Assembly: GCA_025355645.1 (NCBI GenBank)
Contig: JANXZG010000135.1
Span: 1 to 64,000 of the forward strand
From: Gammaproteobacteria bacterium
GTDB lineage: Bacteria; Pseudomonadota; Gammaproteobacteria; Steroidobacterales; Steroidobacteraceae
DNA: 64,000 bases
Reading direction: 5' to 3'
Every line of letters starts with the position of its first letter. Position 1 is the stretch's first letter. The notes beneath the pieces were generated by a model. The model worked only from the letters and a program-made list of their open reading frames with translations. It made no database searches and had not been told where the DNA came from. Positions 35,995 to 46,655 of the stretch are shown piece by piece. The translations under genes and the position numbers were made by a program.

Positions 35995-37488
35995 TTAGGC
36001 CTTGCTCGCGGCGCCGCGCCCGTAACCTTCCGACTCATTACGCTTTCTGAGCCGGCTGTTCTTGTACCCATACAGGAAATACACGGCGAATCCGAGCAGG
36101 CTCCACAAAAGCAGCCGCAGCCAGGTCGCCGTCGGCAATCCGTAGGCCATGGCCGAGCAGAATCCCACACCCATGATTGAGACAAACCAGATGCCCCGCA
36201 CCCGGAACGGCCGCGGCAGGTCCGGCCGCGTATAACGCAGCACGAGCACGCCAATGCAGACGACGATGAAGGCGACCAGCGTGCCGATGGATACGAGTTC
36301 ACCCAGGATGCCGATCGGAAACAGGCCGCCCAGTGTCGCTGCGAACATGCCGGTCAGCAGTGTCGAGACATGCGGCGTACGGAATTTCGGGTGGATCTTG
36401 CCGAGGAACTTCGGCATCAGCCCATCGTGGGACATCGTCAGCCAGATGCGCGCCTGCGGGATGATCATCGTCAGGATCACCGAGGTCAGGCCGAACAGGG
36501 CACCCCAGATGACCCAGCCCGAGAGCCAGGCAAGCTGCGGATGGGATTCAAGCGCGACAGCGACCGGAGCCGCGTCGTTTAACTGTCTGAATGGCACAAG
36601 GCCCGTCATTACGCTCGACATCATCACATAGAGCAATGTGCAGATTGCGAGGCTACCGAGGATCCCGATCGGCATGCCGCGCTGCGGATCCTTGGCTTCC
36701 TGCGCACATGTGGACACGCCATCAAACCCTATGTACGCAAAGAAAATGATCCCTGCTGCCTGCAGGATGCCACTCCAGCCGAACTGGCCATAGACGCCGG
36801 TGTTCTCCGGTATGTAAGGCACCCAGTTGGCCGTGTTGACATACTTGAAGCCGAACGCGATCACGGCCAGCACGATTGACACCTTGATCATCACGATGAT
36901 CATGTTGACGAAGGCGCTCTCCTTTATGCCCTTGTAGCAAAGCGCGGTCACGACTCCGACGATCGCAATCGCGGGCAGGTTCAGGAATGCGCCGGTCTGG
37001 TGCATCTGGAAACTCGAGCCGAGCGTCTCGAAAGGGGCCGAAGTCAGCTGGGCGGGAATGAAATTGATGCCATAGTGATCGAGCAGCTTGACGAAGTAGC
37101 GGCTCCAGCCGACGGCCACCGTCGAGGCAGCCATCATATATTCGAGGATCAGGTTCCAGCCGACGAACCAGGCGACGAACTCGCCGAGCGTCGCGTAGCT
37201 ATAGGCATAGGCGCTGCCTGCGACCGGCACCATCGCCGCGAATTCCGAATAGCACAGACCCGCGAACATGCAGCCGATGCCTGCGATGATGAACGAGAAC
37301 ACGATGGCGGGTCCAGCATGCTGGGCTGCAGCGAGACCGGTCAGAACGAAGATGCCGGTGCCGATGATGCCGCCAATCCCGAAGGCTACCAGTGAAGGGA
37401 TTCCGAGCGCACGGGCCAGCCCCTTGGAGGCGGCTTCTTCCTGATAATCGGAGATCGGCTTGGTCGCTAACAGCTCCTGCATCGCCAT
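35995..37488 (-). CDS. APC-family amino acid permease
   Basis: Inner-membrane transporter of 497 residues with about 12-13 hydrophobic helices. The start shows FGIGGIIGTGIFVLTGLAA, the helix-1 substrate-binding motif of cationic-amino-acid and YfnA-type APC permeases. IFFAYIGFDGVSTCAQEAKD matches the helix-6 hallmark. The ribosome binding site is GGGAG, six bases upstream. The substrate is not certain; relatives carry cationic or branched-chain amino acids. It converges on suhB and has no metabolic neighbours. Confidence 0.93.
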   Translation of the reverse strand: MAMQELLATKPISDYQEEAASKGLARALGIPSLVAFGIGGIIGTGIFVLTGLAAAQHAGPAIVFSFIIAGIGCMFAGLCYSEFAAMVPVAGSAYAYSYATLGEFVAWFVGWNLILEYMMAASTVAVGWSRYFVKLLDHYGINFIPAQLTSAPFETLGSSFQMHQTGAFLNLPAIAIVGVVTALCYKGIKESAFVNMIIVMIKVSIVLAVIAFGFKYVNTANWVPYIPENTGVYGQFGWSGILQAAGIIFFAYIGFDGVSTCAQEAKDPQRGMPIGILGSLAICTLLYVMMSSVMTGLVPFRQLNDAAPVAVALESHPQLAWLSGWVIWGALFGLTSVILTMIIPQARIWLTMSHDGLMPKFLGKIHPKFRTPHVSTLLTGMFAATLGGLFPIGILGELVSIGTLVAFIVVCIGVLVLRYTRPDLPRPFRVRGIWFVSIMGVGFCSAMAYGLPTATWLRLLLWSLLGFAVYFLYGYKNSRLRKRNESEGYGRGAASKA

Positions 37489-37548
37489 GTCGTGCTCCCA
37501 TTCGCTTTAGTTTTCGATCACTCCCGGTGAACGCGACTGTAACAGGGC

Positions 37549-38487
37549 TCAGGGCAAGCCGTCGACTTCCTCGGGCTTCGTGTGCTTGCGCTCCAGGAGG
37601 TCGTCGCTGCGCAGGCCAAAATCCAGCGCTATGGCTGCGGATATGTAGATAGAGGAGTACGTTCCGGCGAGGATGCCGATGACCAGCGCGGCGGAGAATC
37701 CGTGCAGGGTCTCGCCGCCGAAGATCAGCAGGGCAACGACCACCAGCAACGTGACCAGTTTGGTCATCAGGGTACGCGACAGCGTCTGGTTTATCGATTC
37801 ATCGATTACCTGCGCAATGGTCAGCTTGCGGGCATTGCGTGCGCGCTCGCGCACTCGGTCGAATACGATGACGGTGTCGTTGAGCGAGTAGCCGATGACG
37901 GCAAGCACCGCGGAGATCGCGGTCAGGTCGAAAGTCATCTGTGTCACGGCAAAAAATCCAACCACGCAGATCGGGTCATGCAATACCGCGAGGATCGCGC
38001 CAACGGCGAGTTTCGGCGTGAAACGCAACAGCACGTAGATCGCGATGAGCACCAGCGTAGCGACGAGCGCCCACGAGCCTTTGACGAACAGCTCCTGGCC
38101 CACCTGGGGGCCGACGACCTCGGTGCGCTGCAACTTGACGCCCGCGTCGATGCCGTGGAAGACCTCAAGGATACGTCCCCCGACCTGCTCGCCCTTGACG
38201 TTCGGGTCCGGCGGCAGGCGCACGAGGATATCGCGCGAACTGCCGAATGCCTGTACCTGGGCGCCGCTGACGCCAGCGGCGGCAAGCGCCGTGCGCAGCA
38301 CCTCGATGTTCGGTGCCCGCGGGAAATTCGTTTCGACCACGACACCGCCGGTGAAGTCGATGCCGAGGTTCAGGCCGCGAATGACCACAAGGCCGAGTGA
38401 GGCGACAATCAGCAGCGCCGACAAGCCGTACCACACCTTGCGGGTGTTCATAAACGGGAAGCGGGTGACTTTGTGGAAAAATTCCAT
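37549..38487 (-). CDS. secF: protein translocase subunit SecF
   Basis: Inner-membrane RND-type subunit that uses the proton gradient to finish Sec export. It has 312 residues. The helix-1 region is followed by the periplasmic P1 domain. The membrane core has IDFTGGVVVETNF, DLTAISAVLAVIGYSLNDTVIVFDR and SINQTLSRTLMTKLVTL. It lies 24 bases after secD in the yajC-secD-secF operon. Confidence 0.97.
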   Translation of the reverse strand: MEFFHKVTRFPFMNTRKVWYGLSALLIVASLGLVVIRGLNLGIDFTGGVVVETNFPRAPNIEVLRTALAAAGVSGAQVQAFGSSRDILVRLPPDPNVKGEQVGGRILEVFHGIDAGVKLQRTEVVGPQVGQELFVKGSWALVATLVLIAIYVLLRFTPKLAVGAILAVLHDPICVVGFFAVTQMTFDLTAISAVLAVIGYSLNDTVIVFDRVRERARNARKLTIAQVIDESINQTLSRTLMTKLVTLLVVVALLIFGGETLHGFSAALVIGILAGTYSSIYISAAIALDFGLRSDDLLERKHTKPEEVDGLP

Positions 38488-38511
38488 GTTCGTGATTTCC
38501 GGTGTGGGCGG

Positions 38512-40365
38512 CTAGATCGACAGGTGATCGACCTTGCGCTTGCCACCATAGATCAGCTGCACCAGCGCGCGGCTGCCCATTAATGAGGTGAACATCGAGG
38601 TCGCGATGCCGAGCACAAGCACAACCGCAAATCCGCGCACCGCGCCCGTGCCAAACAGCCACAGCACGATGCCCGCGATGAGCGCAGTCACGTTCGAATC
38701 CGCGATAGCCGAGAACGCCCGCTCGAATCCGGCGGTAATTGCCGCACGCGGGGAGATGCCATTGCGCAGCTCCTCACGGATGCGTTCGTATATCAGGATG
38801 TTCGCGTCCACCGCCATGCCCACGGTGAGCACGACCGCGGCGATGCCGGGCAAGGTCAGTGCGGCGCCCACCAAGGAGAGAAGCGCCGTCAGCAGGATGA
38901 CGTTGGCGATCAGCACGATGTCGGCGACGAGGCCGAATACTTTGTAATAAATTGCCATGAACAGAAACGCCGCGAGCATGCCGAATACCATCGCATTGCG
39001 GCCCTTGTCGATATTGTCCTGCCCGAGGCTGGGGCCGATGGCCCGCTCCTCGACCGCGGAGAGTGGCGCCGCGAGGCCGCCGGCGCGCAGCAGCAGCGCG
39101 AGCTCCCGACCCTCGATCGGGTTGACGCCGGTGATCTGGAAGCTGTTGCTGAACACGCCACGGATCGTCGCGCGGTTGATGACTTCCTCGGTCACACGAT
39201 CCACATCGACACCCTCGGCATTTTTTTCGCGCGAGCGATCGATAAAGACAACCGCCATCAGGTGCCCTATGTTTTCTTGCGTATTTTTCAGCATCTTCGC
39301 GGCGCCCCGACTATCGAGGCTGACCGAAACGGCGGGCCCATCCTGCGTATTCGGCTGGAAGGATGCGTCGGTCAGCTGATCACCTGTCACGACGACTTCG
39401 CGCTTCAGCAGCACCGGCTGCTTGTCGCGCGTGTTATAGAGCTTGGAGCCCAGTGGCGCATGTCCTGACGTGGCAGCTTCCAGCGGATTGTTGGTCTCAT
39501 CAACCATGCGAAACTCAAGCGTCGCGGTCTTGCCGAGGATTTTCTTGACCTCTGCCGAATTCTGCAGGCCCGGCAGCTGGATCGCGATCTGGTCCACGCC
39601 CTGCCGCGCGACCTGGGGCTCCGATACCGCGAGCTCCGGGCTGTTCAGGCGATTTCGCAGGATCACGATGTTCTGCTGCACGGCATAATCCTGGCGTTCC
39701 TTGATCTGAGCGGCGCCCAGTTTCAGTTCCAGCGCCGGCGCGCCGCTCACGGTCGTGTCGGTCAGGATCAGCGTGCGGCTGTCGCCGAGTATTGCCGTCC
39801 TGCCCTTGGCAAAACTCTCCGCGTCATGGAACAGCACCTGAACGCGATTTCCCGGGTAGTCGACCAGTACGTCCTGGTAGGGCACGCGGGCAGCGCGCAG
39901 CGAGGCGCGAAAATCCTGCTCGTAGTGATCGAGCAACTGCCTGACGGCGCCCGCCACGTCGACCTGGTAGACCAGGTATACGCCGCCTCGAAGGTCGAGG
40001 CCCAATTTGAGCGGATTGAGTCCGAGGTTGCGCATCCACTCAGGTACGCGCGAGGCCTGCGAGAGCGCAATCGTAAAGTCATGCGGACGCGCATCATTGA
40101 TGATGTCGCGCGCCTTCAGCTGGTCCTGCTTGCTCGCGAAGCGCAGCGTCAGGCGGCCCTGGTCGAGAAATGCGCCGCTTTCCGTTACGCCCTTGCTGGC
40201 CAGCAGGCTCTCGATCGAGGTGCGATCCCCGGGCAGCACCGCCGCCCGGTCGCGCGCGAGCTGCAGTGCATTTTCCTCTCCGAACAGATTCGGCAGTGCC
40301 AGCAAAATGCCAAACAACAGCGCCGACCCAACGAGCACGAATTTCCAGCGCGCATACGAGATCAT
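38512..40365 (-). CDS. secD: protein translocase subunit SecD
   Basis: Partner of SecF; six membrane helices and a large periplasmic head. The 617 residues show LGLDLRGGVYLVYQVDV, RNRLNSPELAVSEPQVARQG with IAIQLPG, RNAMVFGMLAAFLFMAIYY and GMAVDANILIYERIREELR, the helix-4 hallmark. The start codon overlaps the yajC stop. Positions and length fit the family well. Confidence 0.97.
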   Translation of the reverse strand: MISYARWKFVLVGSALLFGILLALPNLFGEENALQLARDRAAVLPGDRTSIESLLASKGVTESGAFLDQGRLTLRFASKQDQLKARDIINDARPHDFTIALSQASRVPEWMRNLGLNPLKLGLDLRGGVYLVYQVDVAGAVRQLLDHYEQDFRASLRAARVPYQDVLVDYPGNRVQVLFHDAESFAKGRTAILGDSRTLILTDTTVSGAPALELKLGAAQIKERQDYAVQQNIVILRNRLNSPELAVSEPQVARQGVDQIAIQLPGLQNSAEVKKILGKTATLEFRMVDETNNPLEAATSGHAPLGSKLYNTRDKQPVLLKREVVVTGDQLTDASFQPNTQDGPAVSVSLDSRGAAKMLKNTQENIGHLMAVVFIDRSREKNAEGVDVDRVTEEVINRATIRGVFSNSFQITGVNPIEGRELALLLRAGGLAAPLSAVEERAIGPSLGQDNIDKGRNAMVFGMLAAFLFMAIYYKVFGLVADIVLIANVILLTALLSLVGAALTLPGIAAVVLTVGMAVDANILIYERIREELRNGISPRAAITAGFERAFSAIADSNVTALIAGIVLWLFGTGAVRGFAVVLVLGIATSMFTSLMGSRALVQLIYGGKRKVDHLSI

Positions 40366-40694
40366 GCGTTGCGGACCGTGCCCTTCGGTAATACCAGCGA
40401 CACTTGGAATTTCTGCAGTTTGACCGATACGCCGCTAGCGATCTCGACAGTCAAGAACTGCTCGCCGACTTCGGTGACCTTGCCGAGGATGCCGCCGGTG
40501 GTGGCGATCTCATCGCCCGTGGCAATCTTTGAGAGCATCTCGCGCTGTTCTTTGGCGCGCTTGCTCTGCGGGCGGATCAGCAGGAAGTAAAACACCACCA
40601 GCAGCAGCGCTGGCAGCAACATGGCCTGCAGCATGCTTTGTCCGCCAGCCGCGCCGGCTACCTGCGCCTGTGCCGTATTTATGAAGAAATCCAT
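40362..40694 (-). CDS. yajC: Sec translocon accessory protein YajC
   Basis: Small single-pass membrane protein of 110 residues, associated with SecDF. The start MDFFINTAQAQVAG leads to one helix (LLPALLLVVFYFLLIRPQ) and the conserved segment KRAKEQREMLSKIATGDEI followed by TTGGILGKV. The upstream in-frame extension to 40811 overlaps the tgt 3' end and is not typical, so the ATG at 40694 was chosen. Confidence 0.95.
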   Translation of the reverse strand: MDFFINTAQAQVAGAAGGQSMLQAMLLPALLLVVFYFLLIRPQSKRAKEQREMLSKIATGDEIATTGGILGKVTEVGEQFLTVEIASGVSVKLQKFQVSLVLPKGTVRNA

Positions 40695-40743
40695 AGGGTT
40701 ACATCCGTTTTTGCGGCGCTGGCCGCGTGTATTCAGCCGGTGA

Positions 40744-42883
<2,140 letters not shown>

Positions 42884-42937
42884 CGGGATGCTGATACTAC
42901 CAAGTGCGCCGTTCGCATATACTAGTCTGGCTGGCAT

Positions 42938-43024
42938 GCCCGGATGGCGGAACTGGTAGACGCGCCGGACTCAAAATCCGGTGGTGGTGACACCGTGTGG
43001 GTTCGATTCCCTCTCCGGGCACCA
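42938..43024 (+). tRNA. tRNA-Leu, anticodon CAA
   Basis: Class II tRNA with a 7-bp acceptor stem (GCCCGGA with TCCGGGC), discriminator A and an encoded CCA (43022-43024). The anticodon stem CCGGA/TCCGG encloses the loop CTCAAAA, giving anticodon CAA, which reads UUG. A long variable arm (TGGTGGTGACACCGTG) and the T loop GGGTTCGATTCCC complete the cloverleaf. TTG is used here both as a codon and as several likely start codons. Confidence 0.97.
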
Positions 43025-43038
43025 GCCCTTCAAACCTG

Positions 43039-43593
43039 ATGGATGAACCCTTGAATTTCTGCAGCAACTGCGGCGCATCAGTCGCACTCACAATTCCCCC
43101 CGGGGACCACCTGCCACGCTTTGTCTGCAGGACCTGCGGGACGATCCACTACCAGAACCCGCGCCTGGTGCTGGGCTGCGTACCCGTGTGGGAGGACCGC
43201 ATCCTGTTGTGCCGCCGCGCGATCGAGCCGCGCCGCGGCTACTGGACGGTGCCAGCGGGTTTCATGGAAAACGGCGAGTCTCTCGAGCAGGCGGCGGCGC
43301 GCGAATGCCAGGAGGAAGCGAATGCCTCGGTCGAGATTGGCTCACTGCTCGCGGTCGCCAGCGTCACTCACGCGAGCCAAGTGCACGTGATGTTCCGGGC
43401 GCGGCTGCTGGACCCGGAATTCTCGGCAGGCCCCGAAAGCGAGGCGGTGGGTCTGTACCGTGAAGAGGACGTTCCGTGGGGCGAGATCGCGTTCCCGAGC
43501 GGGGAATTCACACTGCGACGCTTCTATGCCGACCGCAAGGCGGGGCGCGAGGACTATCATTTCACAGTCCTGGACCGCCCGTTAAAGCGCTAA
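43039..43593 (+). CDS. Nudix hydrolase with N-terminal zinc ribbon (NADH pyrophosphatase-like)
   Basis: A 184-residue protein. The N-terminal zinc ribbon has FCSNCGASVAL...FVCRTCGTIHYQNPR (two CxxC pairs, as in NudC-type proteins). The Nudix box lies in the stretch GFMENGESLEQAAARECQEE plus ANA, with the consensus GX5EX7REUXEE pattern. Lack of the long NudC N-terminal domain makes it a shorter relative, so dinucleotide-diphosphate hydrolysis is likely but the exact substrate is open. The ATG is 14 bases after the tRNA CCA end and has no visible ribosome binding site, so it may be translated from a tRNA-processed transcript. Confidence 0.9.
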   Translation: MDEPLNFCSNCGASVALTIPPGDHLPRFVCRTCGTIHYQNPRLVLGCVPVWEDRILLCRRAIEPRRGYWTVPAGFMENGESLEQAAARECQEEANASVEIGSLLAVASVTHASQVHVMFRARLLDPEFSAGPESEAVGLYREEDVPWGEIAFPSGEFTLRRFYADRKAGREDYHFTVLDRPLKR

Positions 43594-43620
43594 AGGGCGG
43601 TGACTAACGATGCGCGGCAC

Positions 43621-43667
43621 TATAAACTGCCGCTCTTCCACCGGCACCGTCATTGAAGGTTTAAGCC
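43621..43667 (+). promoter_or_regulatory. fdxA promoter -10 and leader
   Basis: TATAAA at 43621-43626 is a good -10. A weak -35 (GTGACT or GGTGAC) sits about 15 bases upstream. The leader then has AAGG seven bases before the fdxA ATG. A conventional leadered transcript is expected here, unlike several neighbours. Confidence 0.45.
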
Positions 43668-43991
43668 ATGGCCTTTGTGGTCACTGAAAGCTGCATCAAG
43701 TGCAAGTACATGGACTGTGTCGAGGTCTGCCCGGTTGATTGTTTCCACGAGGGACCCAATTTCCTGGTCATCGACCCGGAAGAGTGCATCGACTGCACGC
43801 TGTGCGAGCCGGAATGTCCGGTCGAAGCAATATTCTCCGAAGAAGACATCCCCGCGGGTCAGCAACAATTCAAGCAGCTGAATGCGGAGCTCGCGAAAAA
43901 GTGGCCCGTGATCAGTGAAATGGGCGAGGCGCCGGGGGATGCCAAGCGGTGGGAAGGCGTTCCCGACAAGCTGAAGTATCTCGAGCGCTAG
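43668..43991 (+). CDS. fdxA: seven-iron ferredoxin FdxA
   Basis: Low-potential electron carrier of 107 residues like Azotobacter ferredoxin I. Cys9, Cys17 and Cys50 fit a [3Fe-4S] site, and Cys21, Cys40, Cys43 and Cys46 a [4Fe-4S] site, each shifted by one from the FdI numbering. Two extra cysteines (12 and 25) are seen. The C-terminal extension [19 protein letters not shown] is a family feature. It converges with the DsbC-like gene and their stop codons overlap by four bases. Confidence 0.95.
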   Translation: MAFVVTESCIKCKYMDCVEVCPVDCFHEGPNFLVIDPEECIDCTLCEPECPVEAIFSEEDIPAGQQQFKQLNAELAKKWPVISEMGEAPGDAKRWEGVPDKLKYLER

Positions 43992-44737
43992 CGACTCGCG
44001 ACGTGCATGTCCTTCAGGCGCTGAGCGAGCTCATGCGCCGGCAGGTAGCCTGAAATCAGCTCACCTGATTCCGTGATGATTGCCGGCGTACCCCGCACCC
44101 CGACACTCAAGCCGAGGTTGTATTCGCGATCGACTGGGGTCGAGGCGCAGATCTTGGTCGTGTCCACGGGGTTGCCAAGTTTTGCCCTCGTCAGCGCCTC
44201 GTTGCGATTGGCCGAACACCATACCGCCTCAGCCTTATGCCAGCTCTCCGTTCCAGGGCCGGTCCGCGGGAAGAACAGATACCGCACGCGCACGCCGAGC
44301 TTGTTGAGCTCGCCGATCTCGCTGTGCAGCTTGCGACAAAACTGGCAATCAACGTCCGTGAAAACGGTGATCGTGTAGCGTGGATTGTCGGGCGAAAAAA
44401 TCACCATCTGCGATTCGGGTACAGCCCCGATCAAGGCCACCCGGGCCTGAGCGCGGTGTATCTCGCTCAGGTTCTGGCGCGTCGCCATGTCATAGATATT
44501 CCCATCGATGAAAAACTTGCCATCGGCGGTCAGATAGCTGAGATCTGCGCCCTGCGAGAATTCATAAAGGCCAGCAATCGGTGCCGGGCGCAGGTCTTCG
44601 AGCTTCGAGCCGGGCGGCAGTCGCTTGAGCAGGGCCACGCGCGGATCCGTGGCGTCCTCGGCTGAGGCCGGCCTACCGTGCAGCATAAAAGCGGCCACCA
44701 CGATGGACAGCGCGGCGGCAGGGGATTTGAGGATCAT
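43988..44737 (-). CDS. dsbC: DsbC-like periplasmic thiol:disulfide interchange protein
   Basis: Predicted periplasmic disulfide isomerase of 249 residues. A signal peptide ([21 protein letters not shown]) follows ATG 44737, which has AGGAG six bases upstream. The N-terminal DsbC dimerisation part shows [17 protein letters not shown]. The thioredoxin fold has the active site [16 protein letters not shown] (CQFC in place of the common CGYC). A cis-proline segment [15 protein letters not shown] is present. It is one of two converging genes with fdxA. The isomerase versus oxidase role is inferred from the family. Confidence 0.9.
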   Translation of the reverse strand: MILKSPAAALSIVVAAFMLHGRPASAEDATDPRVALLKRLPPGSKLEDLRPAPIAGLYEFSQGADLSYLTADGKFFIDGNIYDMATRQNLSEIHRAQARVALIGAVPESQMVIFSPDNPRYTITVFTDVDCQFCRKLHSEIGELNKLGVRVRYLFFPRTGPGTESWHKAEAVWCSANRNEALTRAKLGNPVDTTKICASTPVDREYNLGLSVGVRGTPAIITESGELISGYLPAHELAQRLKDMHVASR

Positions 44738-44816
44738 GAAAGGCTCCTGGCGGGGCATATACTAAGGACTGCGGCTGGGCGCAGTGGTTCCGAAAGTATT
44801 CTAGCCCGTCGGGCGG

Positions 44817-45791
44817 CTAGCCGCGCGGATGATGTTGCGAATGCAGCTCTTTCAGACGCTCGCGCGCAACATGCGTGTAGATCTGCGTGGTCGACAAATC
44901 GCTGTGCCCGAGCAGCATCTGCACCACGCGCAGATCCGCGCCATGGTTTAGCAAGTGCGTCGCAAAGGCGTGGCGCAGCGTGTGCGGAGATAATTCGCGG
45001 TCGACTCCGCCTTTCTTTGAATAGCGCTTGATGATGTGCCAGAACGCCTGGCGCGTCATACGATCGCCGCGGCGCGTCGGGAACAGGTAGTCCGTCTGCC
45101 TCTCCAGAAGAATTTCGGCGCGCGGTCCCTGCATGAATTGCTGCAGCCAGCCAACAGCCTCGTCGCCGAGCGGTATCAGACGCTCGCGATTGCCCTTGCC
45201 GACGACACGCATGACGCCCTGATTCAGGTTGACCTGGTTGTGCTTCAGGCTGACGAGTTCGGACACTCGCAGGCCGGTCGCATACAGGACCTCGAGCATC
45301 GTACGGTCACGATGTCCGAGAGGGTCGGTTACGGATGGCGCCTGCAGCAACGCATCCACTTCGGCTTCGGTCAGGGATTTCGGCAGCGAGCGGCCGATCT
45401 TCGGAATCGCAATCTGGGCGGTCGGATCGGTGCTGATGAGCCCATCGCGAACCATGAAACGGTAGAATCGGCGGAAGCTCGACAGTTGCCGGGCCGTTGA
45501 GCGGGGCCGAGAGCCTCCCTCCACGCGGGCGGCGATGAAGTCGAGCAGTTCGGCGCGCGTGGCCTTGATCAGGCCGCTGTTATGAGAGTCGAGCCAGCGC
45601 CCCAGCGCCGTCAGGTCGGCCTTGTAAGCAGCAAGCGTATTGACGGAGAGCCCGCGTTCCATCCAGACAGCCTCAAGAAAGCGCTGCAGGGCCGGATCGG
45701 CGATTTCCTTCACATCCGGCTTAGCCGGGGATGCGATCGAAGCCGAAGTGCGTGTATATACCGAGCGTTTCAAGACAGTCGCCATAGTCAC
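44817..45791 (-). CDS. xerD: site-specific tyrosine recombinase XerD
   Basis: Resolves chromosome dimers at dif together with XerC. It has 324 residues (322 from the ATG at 45785). The SAM-like N-terminal domain is followed by the catalytic domain with Arg in LEVLYATGLRVSELVSL, Lys in VGKGNRER, the HxxR motif in SPHTLRHAFATHLLNHGADL, His in LLGHSDLSTTQIYTHV and the nucleophilic Tyr in that last segment. The extra 35 or so N-terminal residues are longer than in E. coli. XerC is not in the window. It faces away from the acyltransferase gene. Confidence 0.93.
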   Translation of the reverse strand: MTMATVLKRSVYTRTSASIASPAKPDVKEIADPALQRFLEAVWMERGLSVNTLAAYKADLTALGRWLDSHNSGLIKATRAELLDFIAARVEGGSRPRSTARQLSSFRRFYRFMVRDGLISTDPTAQIAIPKIGRSLPKSLTEAEVDALLQAPSVTDPLGHRDRTMLEVLYATGLRVSELVSLKHNQVNLNQGVMRVVGKGNRERLIPLGDEAVGWLQQFMQGPRAEILLERQTDYLFPTRRGDRMTRQAFWHIIKRYSKKGGVDRELSPHTLRHAFATHLLNHGADLRVVQMLLGHSDLSTTQIYTHVARERLKELHSQHHPRG

Positions 45792-45980
45792 CTACGTGCT
45801 TGCGTATGCACGAAATTGCAGCTGGTTACTGCGTGACCGACAGTATGCGAGGCACCTGCCTGGGTAGGCGTGACCCGAATCACAGTAAGTTGTTAGCATT
45901 AACATAAGGAGAACTGGATCACGGAAATAACTCATGCTGGGGGCTCAACGCCGCTCAATTGGCTCTACGGAGCCTATGGT

Positions 45981-46631
45981 TTGGCGTGCTTTGGAGTCAT
46001 CGCATGCCTCGTGCTGCTGGTAAATTTAATAATATTCACGCCTCGCACCCGGCGCCTCATCGCCGCTGCCGCCGCGCGGCTGATCCTGCGTCTTGCAGGC
46101 ATGCGGTTACGAGTCGACGGCCTCGATCGGCTACCTAGGGAACCGTGCATCGTGGTCGCCAACCACGCCAGCTTCATCGACGGGGTGGTCGCGACCGCTG
46201 CGCTACCGCCGGAATTTGTGTTTGTTATAAAGAAGGAAATGGGTGAAATGCCGCTGGCAGGCACCCTGCTAAGACGCTTGGGATCGGAATTTGTCGATCG
46301 CCACGATCGCAAGCAGGGGGCAGCTGATGCCCGCCGGGTGCTCAAGCGGGCAGTCGAGGGCCAATCGCTGGTGTTCTTTCCGGAAGGGACCTTCAGCCAC
46401 CGGCGCCAGGTTGGTCCGTTCCTGCGGGGTGCATTTGCAACCGCGGCGCTCGCCGACAGACCCATTGTTGCGGTTGCGCTGCATGGCACGCGCGCAGTCT
46501 TGCCGCCCGGATCGTGGCGCCTGCGCCGCGGTCCGATCAGGGTAGAAGTCCTGGAGACCTTGCGAGGGCCCGAGGCGCGCCAGCGCAGCCGCGAACTGAT
46601 TGCGCAAGCCTTGGACGATCCTCTGGCTTAA
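45981..46631 (+). CDS. lysophospholipid acyltransferase family protein (PlsC-like)
   Basis: Membrane acyltransferase of glycerolipid synthesis or remodelling. The TTG at 45981 (GGAG eight bases upstream) gives 216 residues, starting inside the first hydrophobic helix. The catalytic motif I is VVANHASFIDG (HxxxxD-type) and motif III is FFPEGTFSHR. PIVAVALHGTRAVLPPGSWR is also conserved. The frame is open further upstream (PLNWLYGAYGLACFG), which looks like genuine N terminus, with AAGGAG at 45906-45911 but no ATG, GTG or TTG after it. The acyl acceptor is not identifiable. Confidence 0.88.
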   Translation: MACFGVIACLVLLVNLIIFTPRTRRLIAAAAARLILRLAGMRLRVDGLDRLPREPCIVVANHASFIDGVVATAALPPEFVFVIKKEMGEMPLAGTLLRRLGSEFVDRHDRKQGAADARRVLKRAVEGQSLVFFPEGTFSHRRQVGPFLRGAFATAALADRPIVAVALHGTRAVLPPGSWRLRRGPIRVEVLETLRGPEARQRSRELIAQALDDPLA

Positions 46632-46655
46632 AATGGCAAGCCCAAGGAGACCGCC

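Noticed and set aside
43576..43600. CCGCCC...GGGCGG inverted repeat at the end of the Nudix gene as a terminator
   Set aside because: A 13-base loop, no T-tract after it, and it overlaps the stop codon.
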